Origin: Vigna angularis | Lineage: Eukaryota; Streptophyta; Magnoliopsida; Fabales; Fabaceae | DNA length: 64,000 nt | Assembly: GCF_016808095.1 (NCBI RefSeq) | Contig: NC_068977.1 | Location: 5,268,479-5,332,478 of the forward strand | Direction: 5' to 3' | Shown: one piece after another, positions 37,592-47,438 of the stretch | How the letters are laid out: each line of letters begins with the position of its first letter | Position numbering within the stretch: position 1 is the first letter of the stretch | Made by a program: the position numbers and the translations under genes | The notes under the pieces: model-generated | Told to the model about the DNA's origin: nothing | What the model saw: the letters and a program-made list of their open reading frames with translations, nothing else | Database searches by the model: none

Positions 37592-39266
37592 TTAAGGTTT
37601 AAATGAATAAAGTTGATTAGTAATAAAACTACATAAAAACAAACGACATGTGTGTGTATTACTGACATTGGAATTCCTTGCATGTTTTGTTTTAGTAGCA
37701 TGGGACTTTTTCTTTTTTGTAATTTTTTCAACTGTTGATTGCATTCTTTTTGTCCTCGGTCGGCCTTTGCGTTTGACAGCTACAGGACTGCGCACAAGTA
37801 AGCCGTCAATTTGACCACTAGGTCCAACCTCTTGATTACAATGCACACGTGCATGCATGCAGATGCATCATCATTGACCAACGACAATGTCGTTGATGTA
37901 CATACATCCAACTTTTTCCCTATAGAGTTTAAATCCGAAAGCAACTTATCAGATGCAGTCTCAGAATCACAAGCAACCTCCGCGATGTCATAGAAACACT
38001 TACACAAAGCTTGGTACCTTTGCATCTTAGGGTCTTCAATGTTATTGGTGTAAGATGCTTTAATGAGAGTATGTCTTCTACGGACGTTTTTGCTCCACCT
38101 ACGCAAAACATATTTTGTTGGTACATTACGCACGTCTTCCTGCCCTAGGACCAATAACGAATGTCGACACAAGATTCCTCTAAACTCAAATAGTTGGCAA
38201 CTGTAGTGAGTATCGGTTGTCACAGGATCAAAGACTACTACATGAAATTTTGAACGACACTCACCCTCCCATATGAAGTCTTCTTTAACAGTGTACCTAG
38301 TTATACTAGCTTCTTTTGTCATGTTTTTAATGAAGCAGTTCATGCGTGACCGAAATTCGTTTTGAACTTCTATAAATTTTGCCTATGTGTACTCGGTTTG
38401 ATATTGTCTTTCAATAAGAGATTGAGATCCACATGGTAGAGTCGTATTCATTGAAGAAAAATCGGCCTCAATTTCTTTTTGCGCTTTTTGTCGTAGGGTG
38501 TTATCGTACTGCTGCACAAATTGTTGAAGTGTTGTACTTGAATTTATGAATCCATCAAAGAATGCATTCATGCCCTCACTTCGTTGCGTAGTTGACATTC
38601 CCGCCCAAAATTGATGTTTCATATAACAAGGAACCCATCGTTGTCTATCTGCATACAATGAATTTAGCCAATCATTATTCTCTAACCCTTGACATGACAT
38701 CAAATTTGCCCAGCCTAACTCAAACTCTTCAGAAGTGACTGTGTCATACACAAGCCTCTTAAGTTCACTTTTGATTGCTTTATAGCATTTGTAGGCTTGC
38801 AACTTCTCAGGTATTTTTTTCATTATGTGCCAACGGTGTTTTGTGTTTAGAAACACAACATTTATGGCATTCAACATTGCCTTACATTGGTCAGTGACGA
38901 TACCTTCAGGAGCCTTGTTTGACATACATCTAAGCCAAGTTGAAAATAGCCATGTGAATGTGGTAGTGTCCTCTGCGGAAATCAAAGCACAACCGAGTAA
39001 TATTGAATGACCATGATGATTAACCCCAACAAATGGTGCAAATGGCATGTCATATTTGTTTGTTAGGTAGGTTGTGTCAAAGGACACAACATCACCAAAA
39101 TCTACACATGCTGCACGACTTCGTGCATCGGCCCAAAAGACACTACTTATTCGGTTCTCGTCGTCCATTTCCATATCATAGAAAAAACCATTGTTTAATT
39201 CTCTCATTCTTGAAAAATACCTTAAAAGTGTTTGAAAGAATGGAGCCATGAGAGGGACTTGATATA
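37592..39266 (-). pseudogene. FAR1/FHY3-type MULE transposase, truncated and broken
   Basis: The minus strand reads a MULE transposase: VDFGDVVSFDTTYLTNKYDM (DDE core, first acidic residue region), HHGHSILLGCALISAEDTTT, GIVTDQCKAMLNAI (second D), FWAGMSTTQRSEGMNAFFDG, then a SWIM-type zinc finger (CQLFEFRGILCRHSLLVL), and a basic tail (RKGRPRTKR). Damage: the N-terminal FAR1 DNA-binding domain is missing because an LTR begins at 39267; an in-frame TAG at about 38385 splits transposase from SWIM region; and the tail is in another frame after a GCATGCATGCA stretch near 37850. Related to Jittery-like MULEs and to the FAR1/FHY3 host genes. As it stands it cannot give a full transposase. Confidence 0.85.
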
Positions 39267-41610
39267 TGTAAGGACCTCAAATTTTTGTTAGTGGTAGGGA
39301 CACCCACTTCTTGCATGATTGATTTCAATTATTGAGGAAGGGAGAAAAGGGGAAGGGGGTAGCATTTGGTCACCGGGGGGATGGAGAGTTCACAGGGAGG
39401 AACCCATTCTTCCTCACTCTAAAAACTTCATCTCCAAATTCTCTCGCTTCTCTCTAGAATTCCAGCACCTTGAACCATAGGAATTCAACTCTGATGCTAC
39501 CATGGCCTCCGCGGAGTAGAGGGCTTCATTTCAACCGAACGTTTTCGTCGTTTCGAACGGGCCAGAGTGCTTGGCTGTAGGATGGTTGTGCTTGGAGAAA
39601 AACCAGGTAAGGGGAAGCTAGATCTGGGTATATAAATTGTAGCAATAATAGGTTTGATATCATATTATGATTATTTGATGAATAATGTTATGTTTAGAGT
39701 ATCCTTCTTAGCTATGAATCTGTATGAGTGATGGTAGAATTATACTGTTGTAAATCTGGGAAAGAGGGGTGAAACAATGGGGTTTTTTTTGGGTTTTCTG
39801 GACTCTGGTGCGATTCTGCAGAATTTCTGCAGAATGCACGTTCGTCCAATTTTGGTGAGTCAAAAGACGTTCGTCCTTGGTTTTTTTGAGCGTTCGTCCT
39901 TGGTTTTGTGAGCGTTCGTCATAAGTGTGATTTTGAGCGTTCGTCCTTAAGTGTTATAATGAGCGTTCTTCCTAAGAGTTATTTTGAGCGTTCGTCCTTC
40001 AGTGTTATAGTGAGCGTTCGTCCTAAGAGTTATTTTGAGCGTTCGTCCTAAGTGTTATAGTGAGCGTTAGTCCATGTGTTATTTTGAGCGTTCGTCCTTA
40101 GTTGTATCAGTGAGCGTTCGTCCATAAATGTTATGGTGAGCGTTTGTCCTTAGAGTTATTTTGAGCGTTCGTCCCTAAGTGTTATAGTGAGCGTTCGTCC
40201 ATTAGGATTATTTTGACCGTTCGTCCTTAAGTCTTATAGTGAGCGTTCGTCCTAGGAGTTATTTTGAGCGTTCGTCCTTAAGTGTTATAGTGAGCGTTCG
40301 TCCATAAGTGTTATTTTGAGCGTTCGTCCTTAAGTGTTATAGTGAGCGTTCGTCCTAAGAGTTATTTTGAGCGTTCGTCCTAAGTGTTATAGTGAGCGTT
40401 GGTCCATGTGTTATTTTGAGCGTTCGTCCTTAATTGTATCAGTGAGCGTTCGTCCTTAAGTGTTATACTGAGCTTTCGTCCCTAACAGTTATTTTGAGCG
40501 TTCGTCCTTAAGTCTTATAGCGAGCGTTCCTCCTAGTGCTATAGTGAGCGTTCGTCCAATGGGGTTCGTATAATATTCAACCAAATAGCGTTCGGTCAGT
40601 TAGCGTCCGGTCAGATGGTGTTCGTCCAAATAGTGTTCGTTCAAATAGTGGTAGTAAACATGGTTCGGTTCCATGGTTATTTTTGCTCTTATTTTAAGTG
40701 TGCAATGTGTTTTGTATATATATATATATATATATATACTCTAAGGTAAATTCATGTGAAACGAAAATATGTGAATGCATGAGACGTGATAAAATTACTA
40801 TGATAAATGTATTTTATTATGTTGATATGAAATTGTGCATTTGATCACGAAATGATTATTATGGGAAGATTTTTGTAGAGGTGTAATGTGAGTTGAGGGA
40901 TATGAGTATGGTATGAATCTCATGGAGAGATTTTATAAAATTATGGTATTAGTGTGTATGTTGATGTTGAGGGTCCCGTAGTTGGAGATTATCCTGATAC
41001 TCTAATAATCATCCAGTCTCATGTAGAGAAGGATGAATTATGTGGTGAGAGGAGCAGGAGGTCCTAGTCTATGTGCTGGTTTTGGACATAGTGAGGGGAC
41101 TAACCTTGTGAGTGGTATGAATTATTTTGGAAGTGTATTTGTAAGAAAAAAAAGTAGAAGTCATCACAAGTGCATAACCTCCCGTGACCGCTCATCAACG
41201 TATCATCCGGATGAGTGTCGAGTAGAAACTGTGGTATGATGGTATGAGGATGTTTGACATAAATTTTATATGATGTTTATATCAAAGCATTTATGCATGT
41301 TTTATAATTGCAGTGTTGCATGTTAGCTCACCCTTACTTGTTTGTTTGTGCCGGAAAAATTATATTTTTGCGATGATCGTATAACGTATTTGTTATACGG
41401 GAGCAGAGGAAGGATTGTCGCATAATCTGGTGTAGATGAAGGAAGATTTGGAAGAACAGATTAGAGGGATTCAATGATATCTTTGCAGTCAACTATGAGC
41501 TTAAAACTTATGTATAGATTTAAGTTTGAGGTTACATGGTGTTAATGTAATCGTATTATTACAATATTTTAAATTTTGAATTTTAAAGGGAGAATTTTTG
41601 GGATGTTACA
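39267..41610 (+). mobile_element. gypsy family C 5' LTR (2344 bp)
   Basis: From TGTAAGGACCTCAAATTTT to TTTGGGATGTTACA, followed by TTAA and a TGGTATCAGAG primer site. It interrupts the FAR1-type gene. About 39835-40650 is a GAGCGTTCGTCC tandem array. A TA microsatellite lies near 40718-40740. The 3' third shares words with the other gypsy LTRs (TTAGCTCACCCTTAC, GCGATGATCG). No matching full-length 3' LTR is present. Confidence 0.8.
39835..40650 (+). repeat. GAGCGTTCGTCC tandem array in LTR C
   Basis: About thirty units of 26-30 bp alternate TTATTTTGAGCGTTCGTCC and GTTATAGTGAGCGTTCGTCC. This is the reverse complement of the words in LTRs A, B and D on the + strand, consistent with the opposite orientation of this element. 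Confidence 0.9.
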
Positions 41611-42765
41611 TTAATGGTATCAGAGTAGTTCATCCTTAGGATGACGCTATGAGAGTTTGGTAACATGAATCTGGGTATCAGTGATGGTTGGAATCCGAAT
41701 AAGAAAATGGTGGATGGCTTAAAGTTTAAGTTAAGAAAGGAATAGGAAATTCTATAGTGGACTAAGGGTAATAAGTATCAAGAAAGGAAGTAGAATGAGA
41801 AAATTTCGAGAGGATATCAGATAAAGCAGAACATGATGTCTTTGAAGAAGAATGAAATATTGTTAGGATCTTAGGATTAAGTGGAAATTTTGAAGGAGAT
41901 GATCAAGTTTTATCAGCAAGTGGACGATTCAGAGTCTAGTTTAGTTGGATGTTTCAAGATTAGTAGTTCACGCAGAAGAAAGGTTTGAGCATAGGGTAAG
42001 ATGAAAGGTTTCAAATGGGGAAGACAAAGGTATGTCTCTGTCGATCGGTGTCTGGAGGCAAGACCTCCTGGGAAATGATACTTGCTTCTTAGTGTTGTCA
42101 TCTATGGAAGCGACTCAAGTTTCAGATCATGCGGTGCAGGAGAGTTAGCGTGTAGACCTAGCAATTGCGGATGACTTATTAGACGTGAGCATGAAGATCA
42201 CCTCAGGACAGTGCTTGGAGTACTTAGAGAAAGAAGATTGTATGCAAAGCTGTCCAGGTGTGAGTTTTGGATGAAAGAAGTTTCTTTTCTTGGGCACGTA
42301 AGTGCAGCTAAAGGAATTTCTATAGATCCCGCTAAAGTGGAATCGGTACTTCAGTGGGAAGAGACCTAAGATTGTTGCTGAGGTTAGGAGCTTCGTGAGT
42401 TTAGCGGGCTACTATAGTCGTGTTGTTGAGAGCTTTTCCCTGGTTGTGGCGCCGTTAACACAACTGACTAGGAAGGATCAACTTTTGGTTTGGACAGACC
42501 ATTGTGAGACTAGCTTCTAAGAGTTAAAGACAAGGTTGACTAGTGCATCCAGTGTTCTATATATCTTAACTGAGAAATACGTGTTTGATCCTTCTCGCGT
42601 GTTTGGAGTTAAGAGTGTGCAAGCTAGAAAGGATTTGTCAGTTTAAGTGCAAGTAGTAAGGATTGAGGACGAACTGTCAATCGATTCAAGGTCATCTGGG
42701 ATGGTATAACACACAACTCTACCTGGAAGTTGGAGGATGAGATGAGATTGATGATGAATGCCAGA
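41611..42765 (+). pseudogene. gypsy C internal region with decayed pol
   Basis: PBS TGGTATCAGAG at 41615-41625, then about 560 bases of leader and decayed sequence. From 42187, RT/RNase H remnants are readable: EHEDHLRTVLGVLRERRLYA, FLGHVSAAKGISIDPAKVES, then after a frame break [19 protein letters not shown] with a stop soon after. From about 42577 the chromodomain end resumes (FDPSRVFGVKSVQARKDL, then STWKLEDEMRLMMNARFG and stop). Gag, protease, most of RT and the integrase are absent, so this is a deletion derivative. Confidence 0.8.
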
Positions 42766-43465
42766 TTCGGCTAAGTTATGGACGGCCGGCGATTGATTGC
42801 TGAATGCCAGATTTGGCTAAGTTATGGACGGCCGGCGATTGATTGCTGAATGCCAGATTTGGCTAAGTTATGGACGGCCGGTGATTGATGATGAATGCCA
42901 GATTCGGCTAAGTTATGGACGGCCGGCGATTGATTGCTGAATGCCAGATTTGGCTAAGTTATGGACGGCCGGCGATTAATTGCTGAATGCCAGATTCGGC
43001 TAAGTTATGGACGGCCGGCGATTGATTGCTGAATGCCAGATTTGGCTAAGTTATGGACGGCCGGTGATTGATGATGAATGCCAGATTCGACTAAGTTATG
43101 GACGGCCGGCGATTGATTGCTGAATGCCAGATTTGGCTAAGTTATGGACGGCCGGTGATTGATGATGAATGCCAGATTCGGCTAAGTTATGGACGGCCGA
43201 CGATTGATTGCTGAATGCCAGATTTGGCTAAGTTATGGACGACCGGTGATTGATGATGAATGCCAGATTCGGCTAAGTTATGGACGGCCGGCGATTGATT
43301 GCTGAATGCCAGATTTGGCTAAGTTATGGACGGCCGACGATTGATTGCTGAATGCCAGATTTGGCTAAGTTATGGACGACCGGTGATTGATGATGAATGC
43401 CAGATTCGGCTAAGTTATGGACGGCCGGCGATTGATTGCTGAATGCCAGATTTGGCTAAGTTATG
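42751..43465 (+). repeat. 46/45-bp satellite-like tandem array
   Basis: About 15 units of (GC/GA)TGAATGCCAGATTTGG then CTAAGTTATGGACGGCCGG. They alternate between a 46-bp form (CGATTGATTGCTGAATG) and a 45-bp form (TGATTGATGATGAATG), forming a higher-order dimer. The first unit overlaps the last codons and stop of the pol remnant. Units are nearly identical. Confidence 0.95.
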
Positions 43466-43915
43466 GACGGCCGGTCCTTTGCTTCATGGCCCAACCAAGC
43501 TGAGAGTTGTTCTCGGAGGAACACTCTTTTTCACCAGCTTGGTCTTAATGGGGCGGACGGTCCTTTGCTTCATGGCCCAACCAAGCTGAGAGTTGTTCTC
43601 GGAGGAACACTCTTTTTCGCCAGCTTGGTCTTAATGGGGTGGACGGTCCTTTGCTTCATGGCCCAACCAAGTTGAGAGTTGTTCTCGGAGGAACACTCTT
43701 TTTCGCCAACTTGGTCTTAATGGGGCGGACGGTCCTTTGCTTCATGGCCCAACCAAGCTGAGAGTTGTTCTCGGAGGAACACTTTTTTTCGCCAGCTTGG
43801 TCTTAATGGGGCGGACGGTCCTTTGCTTCGTGGCCCAACCAAGCTGAGAGTTGTTCTCGGAGGAACACTCTTTTTCGCCAGCTTGGTCTTAATGGGGCGG
43901 ATGGTCCTGGTAATT
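43466..43915 (+). repeat. 86-bp tandem array, five units
   Basis: Units start near 43468, 43554, 43640, 43726 and 43812 with GGACGGTCCTTTGCTTCATG and carry CGGAGGAACACTCTTTTTCG. Identity between units is very high. The repeat begins inside the GGACGGCCGG word that ends the preceding 46-bp array. Long frames through it on both strands are repeat artefacts. Confidence 0.95.
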
Positions 43916-44059
43916 CTGGACGGACGACCGAAAGTTCGAGGCCGGACGGTCGCATGTTGCATGCCAAATTTGGCCACGTACCTAAGGCCAAACGGTCGAA
44001 TAGTATAAGTCCAATACATGCCTGGGGGCCGAATGGCCGGACGGTTCTGGACGGTGATT

Positions 44060-44891
44060 AATTGCAGTGTTGCATGTTAGCTCACCCTTATTTGTTTGTT
44101 TGTGTCGGAAAATTATATTTTTGCGAAGATCGTATAACGTATTTGTTTTACGGGAGCAGAGGAAGGATTATCGCATGATCTGGTGTAGATGAAGGAAGAT
44201 TTGGAAGAACAGATTAGAGGGATTCAATGATATCTTTGCAGTCAACTATGAGCTTAAAACTTATGTATAGATTTAAGGTTGAGGTTACATGATGTTAATG
44301 TAATTGTATTATTACAATATTTTAAATTTGGTTTAATCCTTTTCGACATCCCTATTTATGTACGAATGTCTCAATTGGGTCCTCGTTTTCTAAAGTGTAT
44401 CAAAATGGTCCCTAATTTTGAAAATTGATATCAATTGAATCCTTTCCGTTAAGTTGGCTGGACGGCGTTAAAAAAATTGATGAGTGGATGCTGAGATGAC
44501 GAACGAACGCTCGTCCACCAGCGAACGAACGCTCGTCCATCAGCGAACGAACGCTCGTCGACCACCGAACGAACGGTCGTCCAGTAGTAAGAGGTGGACG
44601 AGCGTTCGTTCTCTGGTGGACGAGCGTTCGTTCGCTGGTGGACGAGCGTTCGTTCGCTGGTGGACGAGCGTTCGTTCGTCATCTCAGCATCCACTCATCA
44701 ATTTTTTTAACGCCGTCCAGCCAACTTAACGGAAAGGACTCAATTGATATCAATTTTCAAAATTAGGGACCATTTTGATACACTTTAAAAAACGAGGACC
44801 CAATTGAGACATTCGTACATAAATAGGGATGTCGAAAAGGATTAAACCTTTAAATTTTGAATTTTAAAGGGAGAATTTTTGGGATGTTACA
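44060..44891 (+). mobile_element. gypsy C second LTR, 3' part only, with inserted foldback
   Basis: 44060-44329 plus 44858-44891 match 41306-41610, the last 305 bp of the LTR. The 5' part is absent. It ends GGATGTTACA and is followed by TTAATGGTATCAGAGC (PBS). It therefore served as a 5' LTR for the internal sequence to its right. A 519-bp palindromic element interrupts it. Confidence 0.88.
44330..44848. mobile_element. 519-bp MULE-like foldback element with 9-bp target duplication
   Basis: Bounded by GGTTTAATCC and GGATTAAACC and flanked by TTTAAATTT on both sides (44321-44329, 44849-44857). The undisturbed sequence at 41558-41580 has a single copy of that 9-mer. The two arms (44330-44580, 44596-44848) are near-perfect inverted copies around a spacer of about 15 bases, so almost the entire element is a hairpin. 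Inner arms hold repeated CGAACGAACGCTCGTCC. It carries no gene. The same peptide is readable from both strands because of the palindrome. A 9-bp duplication is typical of Mutator-type elements. Confidence 0.93.
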
Positions 44892-45961
44892 TTAATGGTA
44901 TCAGAGCAGTTCATCCTTAGGATGACCTCTGTGTTGTGGGTTTTCCATGTCTTCTCTGTGAAGAATTGAGTGTAAATGATATGGTTTACCATTTCCCCCG
45001 TGTCTATATAGTAAGGTGTTTATCTAACTAGAAGTTTTAAGAACAGAAAATGTCTTGATAAGGGTAATGAGGGTGCACACTCATGACTTTTACCATAGAT
45101 GATTTTCTTTTCTTAATTCTGAAGGTTTGAGGTAAGAAAGAGTTAGAGTTTCAGTGTTGTTTCCTGTAGTAATTGTTGTCTTGTTCTTGCTTTTGTGGTA
45201 GTGTAAGTGCTTTATATTAGTAATAGAGGAATGCATATTCAAGGACAACTTGAGTTGTATACCTTTAGTGGAATTGATTTAAGCTGTTGAGACAAGTTCT
45301 TGCAAGATAGGAGTTAGAAGACTAAAAGTTAAGCTTCGGAGGGCGAGTGAAGGTATTGGAGTTTAGGAGTAATGTTATGAGTGAAGAAAATTTCAAGAAA
45401 CAAAGTCAAAAGATCTTATATCGTTCGAAAGAAGTTCAGAGATTAGATTAAGAGAAGCTGTGGATAAGCATGGTTGTAGCAAGGTTTGAGAAATGAGTTG
45501 GGTTTAGTATATCAGTAACGTCAGCAGTCAGAAGAAAGGGAAGTGTTGGTGAGGAACAAAGTGAAGCTGTAATAGAGTTTGGTAACATGAATCTAGGTAT
45601 CTGTGATGGTTGGAATCTGAATAAGAAAGTGGTGGATGGCCTAAAGTTTAAGTTAAGAAAGGAATAGGAAATTCTATAGTGGACTAAGGGGAATAAGTAT
45701 CAAGAAAGGAAGTAGAATGAGAATATTCGAGAAGATATCAGATAAAGCAGAACATGATGTCTTTGAAGAAGAATGAAATATTGTTAGGATCTTAGGATTA
45801 AGTGGAAAATTTGAAGGAGATGATCAATTTTTATAATCAAGTGGATGATTCAGAGTCAAGTTTAGTTGGATGTTTCAAGATTAGTAGTTCACGCAGAAGA
45901 AAGGTTTGATCATAGGCTAAGGTGAAAGGTTTTAAATGATGAAGACAAAGGTATGTCTCTG
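44892..45961 (+). mobile_element. gypsy C second copy, leader and internal fragment
   Basis: PBS at about 44896, then non-coding internal sequence. 45580-45960 parallels 41650-42045 of the first copy (GTTTGGTAACATGAATCT, GAAATTCTATAGTGGACTAA). The stretch 44930-45580 is absent from the first copy, which was therefore deleted there. It ends abruptly at GTATGTCTCTG, where MULE sequence begins. Confidence 0.75.
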
Positions 45962-46686
45962 ACATAAGACCTAGGTCCCTTATGTCACGTTGCCTTATCA
46001 TCCTTGACGAATTTCCTAAACTATTTACCACAAATGTGTGCACAGCTTTTGCCCAATTATATTCGTACAAATTATCAATGTTATCTAATACTGTAAAAGG
46101 CATGTTACTAACTGCCTTTGAATGTCTAGGAGAGTAGAAAACAATAAAACAAACTAAAATATACAAACGACAAACACAATCAACATCCATGTCATTATTT
46201 TGTATTAACAACTTTATCCTATGTATGACATCTTTTACAGTGAATGACTTTGACGAAAATTGATGACAAACAACAGCATCAAAGTTATCATCAAAATTTA
46301 CATCTAAACCACCAACACCCAACCCTAAACCCATGCAAACATCGGCAACTGTAAATGGTACCATTGTTTGCTTCAAAACAAAAGATTCGTTGCGGCAAAC
46401 CCAACGTCTAACCATTTCCTTGAACAAAGGAGTGCAGAAGTCAATTGGACTGTTCATATAAAGACACCACTTGAATGGATTCATTTCGATACGTGTCCTA
46501 TCACTGTCGCATAGTATGGAATTAAGGTCCACTATCGGTTTTGTGTCACTCCATGCTCGCAACCGTAACTACAATTCATTTTCAAACAATTAAACCATCA
46601 TACCCTGTTTTCAAAGAAAGTTTAAAAGTTTTGATAATATTAAATATACTTACATTCTTGTAACCTTCTTCGTTATTGATTTCCAT
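45962..46686 (-). pseudogene. plant-mobile-domain-like MULE protein, 3' truncated
   Basis: Exon 1 46686-46654 (MEINNEEGYKN), donor GTAAGT, exon 2 from 46568 (LRLRAWSDTKPIVDLNSILC). It runs open through FVLKQTMVPFTVADVCMGLG, CVCRLYILVCFIVFYSPRH and YEYNWAKAVHTFVVNSLG to a junction with gypsy C sequence at about 45961, where the frame continues into unrelated sequence. The fold resembles the DUF1985/plant-mobile-domain proteins carried by plant MULEs. The retained part has no internal stop, but the C-terminus is lost. Exon 1 to exon 2 phase is 0. The same start arrangement is seen at 62220. Confidence 0.72.
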
Positions 46687-47438
46687 GACTACCAATCCAA
46701 CAAAATGACAGCAACAATGTAAGATTGACCAAAGAACATGTATAAAAATCAGTAACACAACAACATCCACTTGGGAGACGTATCATACATAACCAAATCC
46801 ATCCACAAACAACATCATCCATGTATTAAACATTCATTCCACTGAAAAAACCAACCTTGAGTGAAGACGACGTGTGGCGGTTGGAACAAAGACGATTGCC
46901 TAAGGTGTGGGTGGGAGTGACAACCCGAAAAACCCCTCTATTTGGTCCACCGAACAGTACACACTCCGGCGATGCTCCGGCGGCACTGCGGCGGCACTCC
47001 GGGACAGGGGCGGAAGTAGGTCGGACGAAGGGAGACCTTCAACGCGCCCCTAAGTCGCTGGGCCGGAACGGACAAAACACGATGTCGTGTTCGCTTCGAG
47101 CGGTCCACGTCAGAGCTGCGGTGCCGTGAAACGGAACCGGCTGGAGGGGTTCAATATCTCCGACACGGCCTTCACGTTGAATGGCGACACTCCGGCAAGC
47201 ACTCCGTCGGACCTCGAACTCTCTCTCTCGCTCGTCAACCCTTTCTCCAACTCTCTCGGCCTCTCTCTGTCTAGGTCACAGCCTCCCTCCCAATGTTCGC
47301 GCCACTTCTCTCTCTACAATGTTCGAAATGAATTTCAAATTTCAAACGCAACTTCTAAACTTGGCCGCCCCTTGCCACGTCAGATTTCGGCAGCTTTTTC
47401 ATTAAAAACGTGGACCGCTCACATTTAGACACGTGTCC
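46687..47438 (-). mobile_element. MULE 5' terminal segment (family M, copy 2, inverted)
   Basis: Reverse complement matches 12606-13363: leader ending TTGGATTGGTAGTC before the ATG, GC-rich part and GGACACGTGTCTAAATG near the outer end. The extreme terminus seen in copy 1 (GGAAAATGATACTTG) is missing because an LTR starts at 47439. Overlapping open frames on the + strand have counterparts in the other copies but no recognised domain. Confidence 0.65.

Noticed and set aside
38340..38400. In-frame TAG in the transposase as programmed readthrough
   Set aside because: The gene also has a frame break and a missing N-terminus, so simple decay explains the stop.
42751..43915. CRISPR-like regular repeats
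   Set aside because: Units are contiguous with no unique spacers, and the DNA is eukaryotic. They are tandem arrays.
44449..44729. Two 81-codon frames on opposite strands with the same peptide start
   Set aside because: They are the two arms of the palindromic foldback element read from each strand, not genes.
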